6,457 nt of DNA from the NCBI GenBank assembly GCA_017383785.1, contig JAFNVD010000185.1:1-6457 (forward strand), read 5' to 3'. Source of the stretch: Peptococcaceae bacterium (GTDB lineage Bacteria > Bacillota > Peptococcia > Peptococcales > Peptococcaceae). The notes under the pieces were generated by a model, which worked only from the letters and a program-made list of their open reading frames with translations, was not told where the DNA came from and ran no database searches. This document shows positions 1 to 5,467 of the stretch, in pieces. A program made the position numbers and the translations under genes. How positions within the stretch are numbered: the first letter of the stretch is position 1; every line of letters starts with the position of its first letter.

Positions 1-1215
1 GAAGGGCATGAACCTCAGTGGATGGCCCGTCAGCACCATGACTATCAGCGTGAAGGCAACCCTGTTGGGTACTATGTACCTGACATGGAATGTAAAACCG
101 ATAGCGGCAATACCTTAATTTTGTGCCACAGTGACGTACACAACAAACGCATTTCCGACAAACAGCTGCTGGATGACACCATTATCGAAGTAGATTGGGA
201 AGGCAACATCGTATGGAAATGGAATGTAAGCGATCATTTCAGAGAATTAGATTTTGATGAATTCCAGAAAAGCGCACTGTTCCGCAACCCTAACTATCAT
301 CCGGTTGGCGGCAAAGAAGGTCAGAGCGACTGGATGCATATCAACTCCATGAGCGTATTGGGGCCAAACAAATGGTATGATCAGGGCGACGAACGTTTCC
401 ATCCGGACAACATTATCTGGGACGCTCGTGAAGCAAATATCATGGCAATCATCAGCAAAGCAACCGGTAAAATCGTATGGTCCATCGGTCCTGACTTTAC
501 CAAAACAAAAGAATTAAGAAGAATTGGCCAGATCATTGGTCAGCATCACTGCCACATGATTCCAAAAGGTCTGCCTGGCGAAGGTAACATCCTGATCTTC
601 GACAACGGTGGCTGGGCTGGTTACGGCGCACCATGCCGCATGAGTAAAGATGGTACCAAAACAGATATCCGTGACTATTCTCGCGTAATTGAAATCGACC
701 CAATTACACTGAATGTTGTATGGGAATTCAGAGGTAAAGATATGGATACCGCTCTGCCTATGGGCTTACTGGCTGACACTATCTTCTACAGCCAGCTGAC
801 AAGTTCTGCACAGAGACTGCCAAACGGCAACACCTTCATTTGCGAAGGCTGCGGCGAACGTTTCATGGAAGTAACTGCTGACAAAGAAGTAGTATGGGAA
901 TACATCTCCCCATTCGGCAAAGGCATTGACTTCACCTATCGTGCATATCGTTACCCATATGACTATGTACCACAGTTAGAAAAACCGGAAGAAATTCCTG
1001 TAGAAAAAGTTGACATCCACACATTCCGTATGCCAGGTGCTGCTGAAGGTATGTACAATGATGCAACATCCGTTTCCGTAGCCGGCACATGGGGTTACAC
1101 CAGAATGGATGAATGCGTAACAGAAGATGCTACCAGCGGTGCTGCTGATGCAGCTGCAGAAGCACAGGCTGCCGCAGATGACGAAGAATATATCGATACT
1201 TCTCGTATGGTATAA
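1..1215 (+). CDS. assT: Arylsulfotransferase (aryl-sulfate sulfotransferase, ASST family), 5'-partial
   Basis: The reading frame is open from base 1 (E-G-H-E-P-Q-W before the first visible Met at 22), so the true start, and any signal peptide, lies left of the window; 404 residues are visible. Counting from the Met at base 22, four strands of the type 'G-x-I/V-V-W-x-W/F' recur near residues 61-67, 149-154, 222-226 and 289-293 (IVWKW, KIVWS, VVWEF, VVWEY), as expected for the beta-propeller of PF05935 enzymes. Conserved-looking blocks are DWMHINS (103-109), QHHCHM (174-179) and SAQRLPNGN (252-260). The family moves sulfate from a phenolic sulfate ester to another phenol, without PAPS, through a sulfo-histidine. 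H106 and H175/H176/H178 are candidate active-site residues, but I cannot assign the acceptor. The protein ends in an unusual Ala/Asp/Glu-rich tail (about 370-390). It is usually a periplasmic or secreted enzyme, which is not testable here. No dsbL/dsbI partner is visible downstream; a terminator follows the gene. Confidence 0.85.
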   Translation, partial: EGHEPQWMARQHHDYQREGNPVGYYVPDMECKTDSGNTLILCHSDVHNKRISDKQLLDDTIIEVDWEGNIVWKWNVSDHFRELDFDEFQKSALFRNPNYHPVGGKEGQSDWMHINSMSVLGPNKWYDQGDERFHPDNIIWDAREANIMAIISKATGKIVWSIGPDFTKTKELRRIGQIIGQHHCHMIPKGLPGEGNILIFDNGGWAGYGAPCRMSKDGTKTDIRDYSRVIEIDPITLNVVWEFRGKDMDTALPMGLLADTIFYSQLTSSAQRLPNGNTFICEGCGERFMEVTADKEVVWEYISPFGKGIDFTYRAYRYPYDYVPQLEKPEEIPVEKVDIHTFRMPGAAEGMYNDATSVSVAGTWGYTRMDECVTEDATSGAADAAAEAQAAADDEEYIDTSRMV

Positions 1216-1242
1216 GATTATATCTCACACAGAATCTATTAT

Positions 1243-1278
1243 AGAACCGGAACATTGTTTCCGGTTCTTTTCTATTTT
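1243..1278 (+). terminator. Intrinsic terminator after assT
   Basis: A perfect 10-bp stem, AGAACCGGAA (1243-1252) with TTCCGGTTCT (1259-1268), closes a 6-nt loop. A T-rich tail (TTTCTATTTT) follows. It lies 28 bases after the assT stop and separates that gene from the next promoter. Confidence 0.9.
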
Positions 1279-1337
1279 CATTCTACTTCACACTGACAAA
1301 GTTTTCTGCATATAGTATAGTGATTTCCATTCTACTT
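1279..1337 (+). repeat. Direct repeat pair CATTCTACTT bracketing a promoter
   Basis: The 10-base word CATTCTACTT occurs exactly at 1279-1288 (4 bases before the -35) and at 1328-1337 (at the predicted transcription start, abutting the AGGAGG site). The copies are 49 bases apart, start to start. The position suggests an operator pair, but no regulator is identified and the region is T-rich, so chance is possible. Confidence 0.3.
1293..1321 (+). promoter_or_regulatory. Sigma70-type promoter for the 1352-1870 gene
   Basis: The -35 CTGACA (1293-1298) and -10 TATAGT (1316-1321) each match consensus at 5 of 6 bases and are exactly 17 bases apart. The predicted start near 1328 gives a leader of about 24 bases containing only the ribosome binding site. 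This implies that the gene is transcribed independently of assT. Confidence 0.7.
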
Positions 1338-1351
1338 AGGAGGTAATACTT

Positions 1352-1870
1352 ATGCAGGAAAGACATTGCAATAAAAACTGCTGTACTCAGCAGACCACTC
1401 AAAACACCGTACCGGGCTGTGTACAGCAAAATTGTGGACAGCAGAGTCCGAAAAACGCTTGTAATCTTGCCTATGCCCTTTATTATCAGTTAGATGAAAT
1501 TACGGTTGCCGCCAATGACGGGATTGATTTGCCATTAACAGCTGCTGAATCTGCAGGCGACTTTTTGTCTGACGGCAATCAGGTACAGATTTTGCAGCCG
1601 GGCGTATATCACATCTCTTATAGAATCAATATTCCGGCTGAAACAACAGTGACAACTACATTTGCACTGCAAGCAAATCGTCAAAATGTAGCGGGTACAG
1701 AACGTGCAATTGCTAAAACCGGCGTTGACACACCAACAACGGTAACTACAGAAACTATCTTAACCGTATGTACACCCGTCAGCATTCGCGTAATCTCTAC
1801 AGCAGCAGTTACTATTATTGGTGAAGAAGACGAGGTATTGGCTTCTTTATTCATTGAACAACTGGCATAA
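1352..1870 (+). CDS. Cys-rich-headed protein with BclA/C1q-TNF-like jelly-roll domain
   Basis: The start is set by AGGAGGT (1338-1344), 7 bases before the ATG. The 172-residue product has no signal peptide and no membrane helix. Residues 1-38 are polar, Gln/Asn-rich and carry six cysteines (6, 10, 11, 23, 28, 37). From about residue 39 it is a Thr/Val-rich beta domain. The 'ALYYQLDEITVAANDGIDLPL' start (42-62), the 'LQPGVYHISYRI' strand (81-92) and the closing 'ASLFIEQLA' resemble the C-terminal trimeric domain of BclA-like exosporium and phage-tail proteins. That resemblance is from memory of the fold's pattern. The Gly-X-Y collagen stretch that usually precedes such a domain is absent, and the Cys head stands in its place. 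A seventh Cys lies at 140. By inference it is a surface, spore-coat or appendage protein forming trimers, cross-linked or metal-bound through the Cys head. It is monocistronic, between its own promoter and terminator. Confidence 0.75.
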   Translation: MQERHCNKNCCTQQTTQNTVPGCVQQNCGQQSPKNACNLAYALYYQLDEITVAANDGIDLPLTAAESAGDFLSDGNQVQILQPGVYHISYRINIPAETTVTTTFALQANRQNVAGTERAIAKTGVDTPTTVTTETILTVCTPVSIRVISTAAVTIIGEEDEVLASLFIEQLA

Positions 1871-1874
1871 CGCA

Positions 1875-1911
1875 AAAACCGACACAGCGAACTGAACGCT
1901 GTGTCGGTTTT
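1875..1911. terminator. Bidirectional intrinsic terminator between convergent genes
   Basis: A perfect 15-bp stem, AAAACCGACACAGCG (1875-1889) with CGCTGTGTCGGTTTT (1897-1911), surrounds a 7-nt loop. The A-run on one side and the T-run on the other give a U-tail in both directions. It lies 4 bases after the + strand stop and 29 bases after the - strand MFS stop. Confidence 0.93.
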
Positions 1912-1940
1912 GTCTTTGAACTCTTTTATTTTAAACGCTT

Positions 1941-3383
1941 TTATACAGTATATTTTTTTCTGGATTTTGAGAAGTAAACCGCTATAAAGCCAACCAAATA
2001 GCATGCAATGATAATATGGAACAAATCACTCATGGCATCAGCATAACACTGGTTATACACACCACTCTCGGAGATCGACATATAATATTTGGTCCGCGCA
2101 GTCTGGAATGTATTCACCAAACCAATTGCTAACGATACAACACATTGACGTGCCCAAGAAGTCATGGCTGCCGCATGGGTACTGTACTCTGTTGGAACGG
2201 CCTGCATCCCCATATTAGTAGCCGGCATATTAAACGTACCGGCACCCATGTCACGCAAAATTAATGCTATGACAATAAATATTACCGAGGACTCCAAACC
2301 AATCATCCCATTCACCAGACAGGCAATCACACCTACGCACAATACAGCTGTCAGCATTTTCTGAGGTCCGATTCGATCGTAGTATTTCCCCATAAGCGGT
2401 ACAATAAACATAATCACCAACGGAGCAGGAAGCATCATAAGCGCTGCCTGTGTGGTACTAAAACCACGAATGTCCTGTAAAAAGATTGGAATAACATTGT
2501 TAGAAGCATTAATGAACACAGAGCCAATACACATCAATACTACACTGCTTAAGTAACCTTCATAGCGGAACACTTTTACCTGTAGCATTGGATGCGCTTT
2601 ACGGCTTTCCGTATAGAAAAATACTGCAAGTGTAACAAGCCCTACAATTGTCAACCCAATAACCGGGGCACTGGTTAGCCCCCACACTGTAATATTACTG
2701 AATGCCATTAAAAGACTCAAGGACCCTGCCATAGATAAAATCAAACCGGTAAAATCGAACGCATGCTGTTCCGGTTTTTCTGCTGCAGGACGGCTTGGAA
2801 GCAATTTCAATGCGACAAAAACTACTGCAATCAATATTGGGACTGTGACATAAAAAATCCAACGCCAACTTAATACGTCAGATATTGCCCCGGCAATACT
2901 TGGCGCTAATGTTGGTGCCAACAAGTTGGTAGTAGCCCAAATACTCACTGCCTGCGCTTGTTGATTGCGTGGGAAATACTGATAAATCATAGACTGCGTA
3001 ATCGGCATTAGCATCCCTCCAAAAATACCTTGGATTACACGCATAGCAATTACCATATAAATACTGCCCGCCATGCCCAGCAGTATGTTACAGATCGTAA
3101 AACCAATCAGGGCTGCGATAAACGCACGTTTTAAGCTAATGCGGTCAGAAATATATCCTACGATTGGTGCTACAATGCATGTCGCTAACATATACGCAGT
3201 TACTACCCATTGTGTCAGAATAATATCCGTATGAAACGTATGCATAAAAACGGGAAGCAAAATAGTTACACTGGTCGTATTCATCATTGCTGCAAAATTT
3301 GTTACAGCAATCATTATAATCGTCGGAATTAACGGTGCTGTATATTTTATCGAAATATTCTCTTCTTGTGTCACTTCCATCAT
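1941..3383 (-). CDS. DHA2-type (EmrB/QacA-like) MFS drug/proton antiporter, 14 TM
   Basis: This 480-residue, strongly hydrophobic protein shows about 14 membrane segments. Motif A-like GYISDRISLKR is at 76-86, a motif B region RVIQGIFGGMLMP at 115-127, and an antiporter motif C region APTLAPSIAG at 156-165, followed by the DHA2-typical SWRWIFY (172-178). It should sit in the inner membrane and export drugs or other organic compounds against protons; the substrate cannot be read from sequence. In the first helix, where DHA2 proteins usually carry LDxT, this one has MNTT (N35), so a customary acidic residue is missing. The start is uncertain. The only SD-like string, TTAGGGG (3384-3390), touches the first ATG (3381-3383), is 3 bases from a second ATG (3378-3380) and 9 bases from an in-frame GTG (3372-3374). 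It is separated from corA upstream by a terminator and has its own likely promoter. Confidence 0.88.
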   Translation of the reverse strand: MMEVTQEENISIKYTAPLIPTIIMIAVTNFAAMMNTTSVTILLPVFMHTFHTDIILTQWVVTAYMLATCIVAPIVGYISDRISLKRAFIAALIGFTICNILLGMAGSIYMVIAMRVIQGIFGGMLMPITQSMIYQYFPRNQQAQAVSIWATTNLLAPTLAPSIAGAISDVLSWRWIFYVTVPILIAVVFVALKLLPSRPAAEKPEQHAFDFTGLILSMAGSLSLLMAFSNITVWGLTSAPVIGLTIVGLVTLAVFFYTESRKAHPMLQVKVFRYEGYLSSVVLMCIGSVFINASNNVIPIFLQDIRGFSTTQAALMMLPAPLVIMFIVPLMGKYYDRIGPQKMLTAVLCVGVIACLVNGMIGLESSVIFIVIALILRDMGAGTFNMPATNMGMQAVPTEYSTHAAAMTSWARQCVVSLAIGLVNTFQTARTKYYMSISESGVYNQCYADAMSDLFHIIIACYLVGFIAVYFSKSRKKYTV

Positions 3384-3406
3384 CCCCTAAAAACATTTTC
3401 TTTTTT

Positions 3407-3435
3407 AGTATAACATATTTTTCTGTGCATAACAT
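3407..3435 (-). promoter_or_regulatory. Extended -10 promoter for the MFS gene
   Basis: Read on the - strand, TGTTATACT (3407-3415) is an extended -10 (TGn plus TATACT). The -35 position 17 bases upstream (3430-3435, ATGTTA) is poor, which is tolerable for extended -10 promoters. The predicted start is near 3400, giving a leader of under 20 bases. ATGTTAT occurs at both 3410-3416 and 3429-3435 (- strand), overlapping the -10 and -35 positions, as a repressor would. Confidence 0.5.
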
Positions 3436-3465
3436 TTACATAAGATAATCTTTTCTTTATTTTCT

Positions 3466-3507
3466 AAAACAATAAAAAACTGCTTGCAGAACACACTCCA
3501 CAAGCAG
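3466..3507 (-). terminator. Intrinsic terminator after corA
   Basis: On the - strand, CTGCTTG (3507-3501) pairs with CAAGCAG (3486-3480) around a 14-nt loop. TTTTTTATTGTTTT (3479-3466) follows. It lies 10 bases after the corA stop and separates corA from the MFS gene. Confidence 0.8.
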
Positions 3508-3517
3508 CAATTCATTA

Positions 3518-4462
3518 TTAAAATAACTTTTTCCACTTCATCATCAGCACTGCAATACCAACTGCGGTCAAAGACAAACCACCGATTGCAAACACACCAC
3601 TTTCGCCCTGCCATGGCAAAGGCACATTCATACCAAAGAAGCTGAATATCATGGTTGGAATGGTTAAAATAATGGTAAGGGATGTCAAAACTTTCATTAC
3701 GGTGTTCAAATTGTTGGAAATGACAGAACTATACGCTTCCATCGTAACATCTAAGATACTGGAATATACGTTAGCCATTTCAATCGCCTGTTTATTTTCG
3801 ACGATGGCATCTTCCAGAAGTTCTTCATCCTCTGGATATTTTTTAACACTTTCTAAGCGCATCAAACGCTCTAATACAAGCTCGTTGGCACGCAGAGAGT
3901 TGCTTAAGTATACCAGCGACTTGTCCAAACTCAACAGTTGGAACAGTTCTTCGTTTCTGGTGGACTTGTGCAATTCCTGCTCGATTTTACCGCTGGAACG
4001 CTCCAGCATACGCAGATACTGCAGATAATAACTAGCATTGCGATACAGCATTTGAATAATAAAGCGTGTTTTTTTGTACGTGTAGAATTTTTTTACTTTG
4101 CCGCGCTGAAAATCGTCCAACAAAGGCAACTCACGCAGACAAATGGTAATGATATATTTCTGGCCTTTGTCTCCTAAAATGATTGCCAATGGCACTGTGC
4201 CATAACTATCCTGGCCATCAAATTCCTCTTTATACGGTACGTCAATGATGACCAAGGTATAGTCATCATCGGCATCCACACGTGCTCGTTCATCTTCGTC
4301 CAGTGCGGAAATCATATCCTGCAGCTCAATCTGAAAGTGCTGACTAACATCACGCACTTCTTCTGCTGTAGGACTAATCAAGCATACCCAGTTGCCGTCA
4401 CAATATTCGTTCAGCACTTCCAGATTGCCGGTTTGTTCTGATGTTTTGTAAATGGTTTTCAC
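3518..4462 (-). CDS. corA: CorA-family divalent cation (Mg2+) transporter
   Basis: The GTG start at 4460-4462 is chosen because AGGGAGGA (4469-4476) lies 6 bases upstream. An ATG 18 codons further out (4514-4516) has no such site and would place the SD inside the gene. The 314-residue product has the family layout: a cytosolic alpha/beta N-terminal domain (to about 125), a long charged helical stalk (about 130-255), then two C-terminal helices (about 258-276 and 290-308). The signature GMN is at 277-279, at the end of TM1, and a short loop with an acidic residue (NVPLPWQGES) joins it to TM2. The tail is Lys-rich (KWKKLF). CorA proteins form homopentameric inner-membrane channels, usually for Mg2+ and sometimes Co2+, Ni2+ or Zn2+; selectivity cannot be read here. 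It is preceded by an unusual leader with its own promoters and followed by a terminator, so it is probably monocistronic. Confidence 0.92.
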   Translation of the reverse strand: MKTIYKTSEQTGNLEVLNEYCDGNWVCLISPTAEEVRDVSQHFQIELQDMISALDEDERARVDADDDYTLVIIDVPYKEEFDGQDSYGTVPLAIILGDKGQKYIITICLRELPLLDDFQRGKVKKFYTYKKTRFIIQMLYRNASYYLQYLRMLERSSGKIEQELHKSTRNEELFQLLSLDKSLVYLSNSLRANELVLERLMRLESVKKYPEDEELLEDAIVENKQAIEMANVYSSILDVTMEAYSSVISNNLNTVMKVLTSLTIILTIPTMIFSFFGMNVPLPWQGESGVFAIGGLSLTAVGIAVLMMKWKKLF

Positions 4463-4468
4463 AGCAAT

Positions 4469-4476
4469 TCCTCCCT
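4469..4476 (-). promoter_or_regulatory. corA ribosome binding site, adjacent to a switch segment
   Basis: AGGGAGGA lies 6 bases from the GTG and decides the corA start. The word GTGAGTCA (4485-4478 on the - strand) ends one base upstream of it, so pairing of that word would lie directly against the ribosome site. Confidence 0.8.
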
Positions 4477-4499
4477 GTGACTCACCACACTTGTCAACC

Positions 4500-4562
4500 C
4501 TATAACATATTCGCATAAAGCGTTACACATGTTACTATGCAAATTATACAAACATGTTATAG
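4500..4562. repeat. Inverted repeat CTATAACAT / ATGTTATAG flanking the inner corA promoter
   Basis: CTATAACAT (4500-4508) and ATGTTATAG (4554-4562) are perfect 9-base complements 45 bases apart. One arm lies in the -35/-10 spacer of the inner promoter and the other in the leader just downstream. Related ACATGTTA words start at 4527, 4552 and 4692. Operator pairing or an RNA stem are both possible. Confidence 0.35.
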
Positions 4563-4571
4563 CGTTGCCCA
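4543..4571 (-). promoter_or_regulatory. Inner corA promoter (P2)
   Basis: On the - strand, TGGGCA (4566-4571) is a 4-of-6 -35 and TATAAT (4543-4548) is a perfect -10, with a 17-base spacer. Transcription from about 4536 would skip the leader ORF and segments A and A', leaving a short leader of about 75 bases that keeps A'' and the corA SD. Confidence 0.45.
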
Positions 4572-4633
4572 TAAAAATAGTGAGTCAGTATTCTTTGTTC
4601 ACAGTTTTTCGCTCGACCGGGCCCAAGATCCAT
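4544..4633 (-). CDS. Putative 29-residue leader peptide upstream of corA
   Basis: An ATG (4631-4633) opens a frame to a TAA (4544-4546). The peptide begins MDLGPGRAKNCEQR, then turns aromatic and polar (LTHYFYGQRY) and ends NMFV. The stretch AAGGAAGTGA (4648-4639) matches the extended SD consensus AAGGAGGTGA at 9 of 10 bases and ends 5 bases before the ATG. It begins just after segment A of the candidate attenuator and runs through A' (codons 16-19), so its translation would open the A:A' stem. A translated short ORF (corL) in the corA leader of Salmonella is established; no sequence homology to it is claimed. A chance ORF of this length is possible; the SD and its position are the only support. 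Confidence 0.35.
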   Translation of the reverse strand: MDLGPGRAKNCEQRILTHYFYGQRYNMFV

Positions 4634-4707
4634 CTGACTCACTTCCTTTTCACTAAAAGTCTTCCGCACAAACTATCATCAGATAGCTCGCACATGTTAT
4701 CTATTTT

Positions 4708-4736
4708 ATTGTAAAACACACATATTAAATAGTCAA
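4708..4736 (-). promoter_or_regulatory. Outer corA leader promoter (P1)
   Basis: On the - strand, TTGACT (4731-4736) and TACAAT (4708-4713) each match consensus at 5 of 6 bases, with an exact 17-base spacer. The predicted start near 4701 gives a leader of about 240 bases ahead of corA, or a free small RNA of about 130 bases if transcription ends at the U-run near 4571-4578. The rest of the 4463-4771 gap is AT-rich and shows no other gene. Confidence 0.65.
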
Positions 4737-4771
4737 GCAAGTTTGCTTTAACAATTTTTATTTTAACATTA

Positions 4772-5467
4772 TTATCGCTGTTTCCCTTTGCGACATGCCC
4801 ATGTTACACACGCCGCACAATTGTGACCACCATTGCAAAAGGCATTGTGATCACCTTTTGGATATTCCGGCTTCTGCCAGGTATCAGACCACCCAACAAT
4901 AGCAGTAATGCTTTTAATCGGCGTCATCAAATAGTTATCGCTGAGCTGAATTTTATTTTGACAGCCATTCAAATATGCAAATACATTCGGTTGCGCAGAT
5001 AACGCCCAATCTCCATACCCCGGGCTATATCGAAGCGTGGCATATAGTCCTTTTGGCACAGCTTGCTGCTGTAGATAAGCACAAAATGCATCGGCAAACA
5101 GTTCCACACCATGGGACCCAAGATAATCTGCTACCGAAGCTTCATACAGCCTGCCCTCATTGGCTGCCTCAGCAGCAAAAGCAGGAAGCATTTCGCCAAT
5201 GGTAAGCGCTAAAACCGTAGCTTTTTTGCAGTGTGCCAAACCTTTGGCTACATAACAGCTTTCCACGGAAAAGTCTCCGCTTCCTAATACGAGACGGAAG
5301 CCATCATTCTGCACAATCGCATCTTCTCGCCAAAAGACTGCAGGACGTACCATTCTCCATAACTTCTGTAACAACGCCACATCCTGCGGACAGTCTTTAT
5401 GACTTTCTATAAAATGTTCTGCATCAAATGGAATATAAAATTGTTGTAAATGATTTACTACACCCAT
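4772..5467 (-). CDS. Stand-alone methionine synthase activation (Met_synt_B12-like) protein
   Basis: This 231-residue soluble protein resembles the C-terminal reactivation domain of MetH (PF02965). Its RYSPGYGDW (146-154) corresponds to the RPAPGYP-type SAM-binding motif, and MTPIKSITAIVGWS (181-194) to the segment read as MWPGASVSGWYF in E. coli MetH. The domain binds AdoMet and helps re-methylate corrinoid that has been oxidised to cob(II)alamin. Independent copies are known as partners of truncated MetH, as in Thermotoga, and of other corrinoid methyltransferases. The C-terminus adds four cysteines with spacing C-x5-C-x2-C-x4-C (211, 217, 220, 225), absent from E. coli MetH, suggesting a metal or Fe-S site. 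Its ATG shares the A of the metF stop (TAATG), with GAGGT (5475-5479) 7 bases upstream inside metF, so translation is probably coupled. No clear terminator follows. Confidence 0.8.
   Translation of the reverse strand: MGVVNHLQQFYIPFDAEHFIESHKDCPQDVALLQKLWRMVRPAVFWREDAIVQNDGFRLVLGSGDFSVESCYVAKGLAHCKKATVLALTIGEMLPAFAAEAANEGRLYEASVADYLGSHGVELFADAFCAYLQQQAVPKGLYATLRYSPGYGDWALSAQPNVFAYLNGCQNKIQLSDNYLMTPIKSITAIVGWSDTWQKPEYPKGDHNAFCNGGHNCAACVTWACRKGKQR

Larger units (their letters stand above)
4478..4643 (-). promoter_or_regulatory. Candidate corA leader attenuator with three mutually exclusive segments
   Basis: Read as - strand RNA: segment A, AGUGAGUCAG (4643-4634), is perfectly complementary over 10 bases to A', CUGACUCACU (4588-4579), which is followed by UAUUUUUAU. 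A further copy A'', GUGAGUCA (4485-4478), lies one base before the corA SD and can pair with the same A' over 8 bases plus a G-U. A overlaps the end of the SD of a short leader ORF, and A' is inside that ORF. The layout could let a translating ribosome or a ligand choose between structures. I recognise no M-box, cobalamin, yybP-ykoY, NiCo or T-box consensus in it. Upstream small hairpins (AGCTATC/GATAGTT and CTTTT/AAAAG on the - strand, 4648-4690) add structure. An alternative reading is DNA operators, because GTGACTCAC (4477-4485) is nearly palindromic. Confidence 0.45.

Noticed and set aside
1127..1315. A 62-codon + strand ORF overlapping the assT 3' end
   Set aside because: It is a frame-shifted reading of the Ala-rich tail, running on through the terminator hairpin, and has no SD.
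3651..4177. Two overlapping + strand ORFs (125 and 79 codons) inside corA
   Set aside because: They lie antisense to a well-supported CorA reading frame, have no ribosome sites and have unnatural compositions.
4492..4497. Perfect TTGACA on the - strand between P2 and corA
   Set aside because: No -10-like hexamer lies 16-18 bases downstream; that position is the corA SD.
4639..4695. An 18-residue - strand ORF (begins MCELSDDS) just ahead of the 29-codon leader ORF
   Set aside because: The predicted transcript would start only about 6 bases before its ATG, leaving no room for an SD. Its stop abuts the next ORF, which is suggestive, but support is too thin to annotate.
4463..4701. Known riboswitch (M-box, cobalamin, yybP-ykoY, NiCo, T-box)
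   Set aside because: GAGUCAG near 4634-4640 recalls the 3' core of the cobalamin element, but no GCCACUG B12 box is present. None of the M-box, T-box or metal-riboswitch core words could be found.
4529..4714. A 61-codon + strand ORF in the gap upstream of corA
   Set aside because: It has no Shine-Dalgarno before its ATG and no recognisable pattern, and it runs antisense through the - strand leader, promoters and repeats.
4734..4748. Hairpin AAGCAA-GT-TTGCTT as a terminator for the one-carbon operon
   Set aside because: The loop is only 2 bases and the downstream - strand sequence (GACTATTTAAT) is not a U-run; it also overlaps the P1 -35. The T-rich side faces the + strand, where no gene precedes it.
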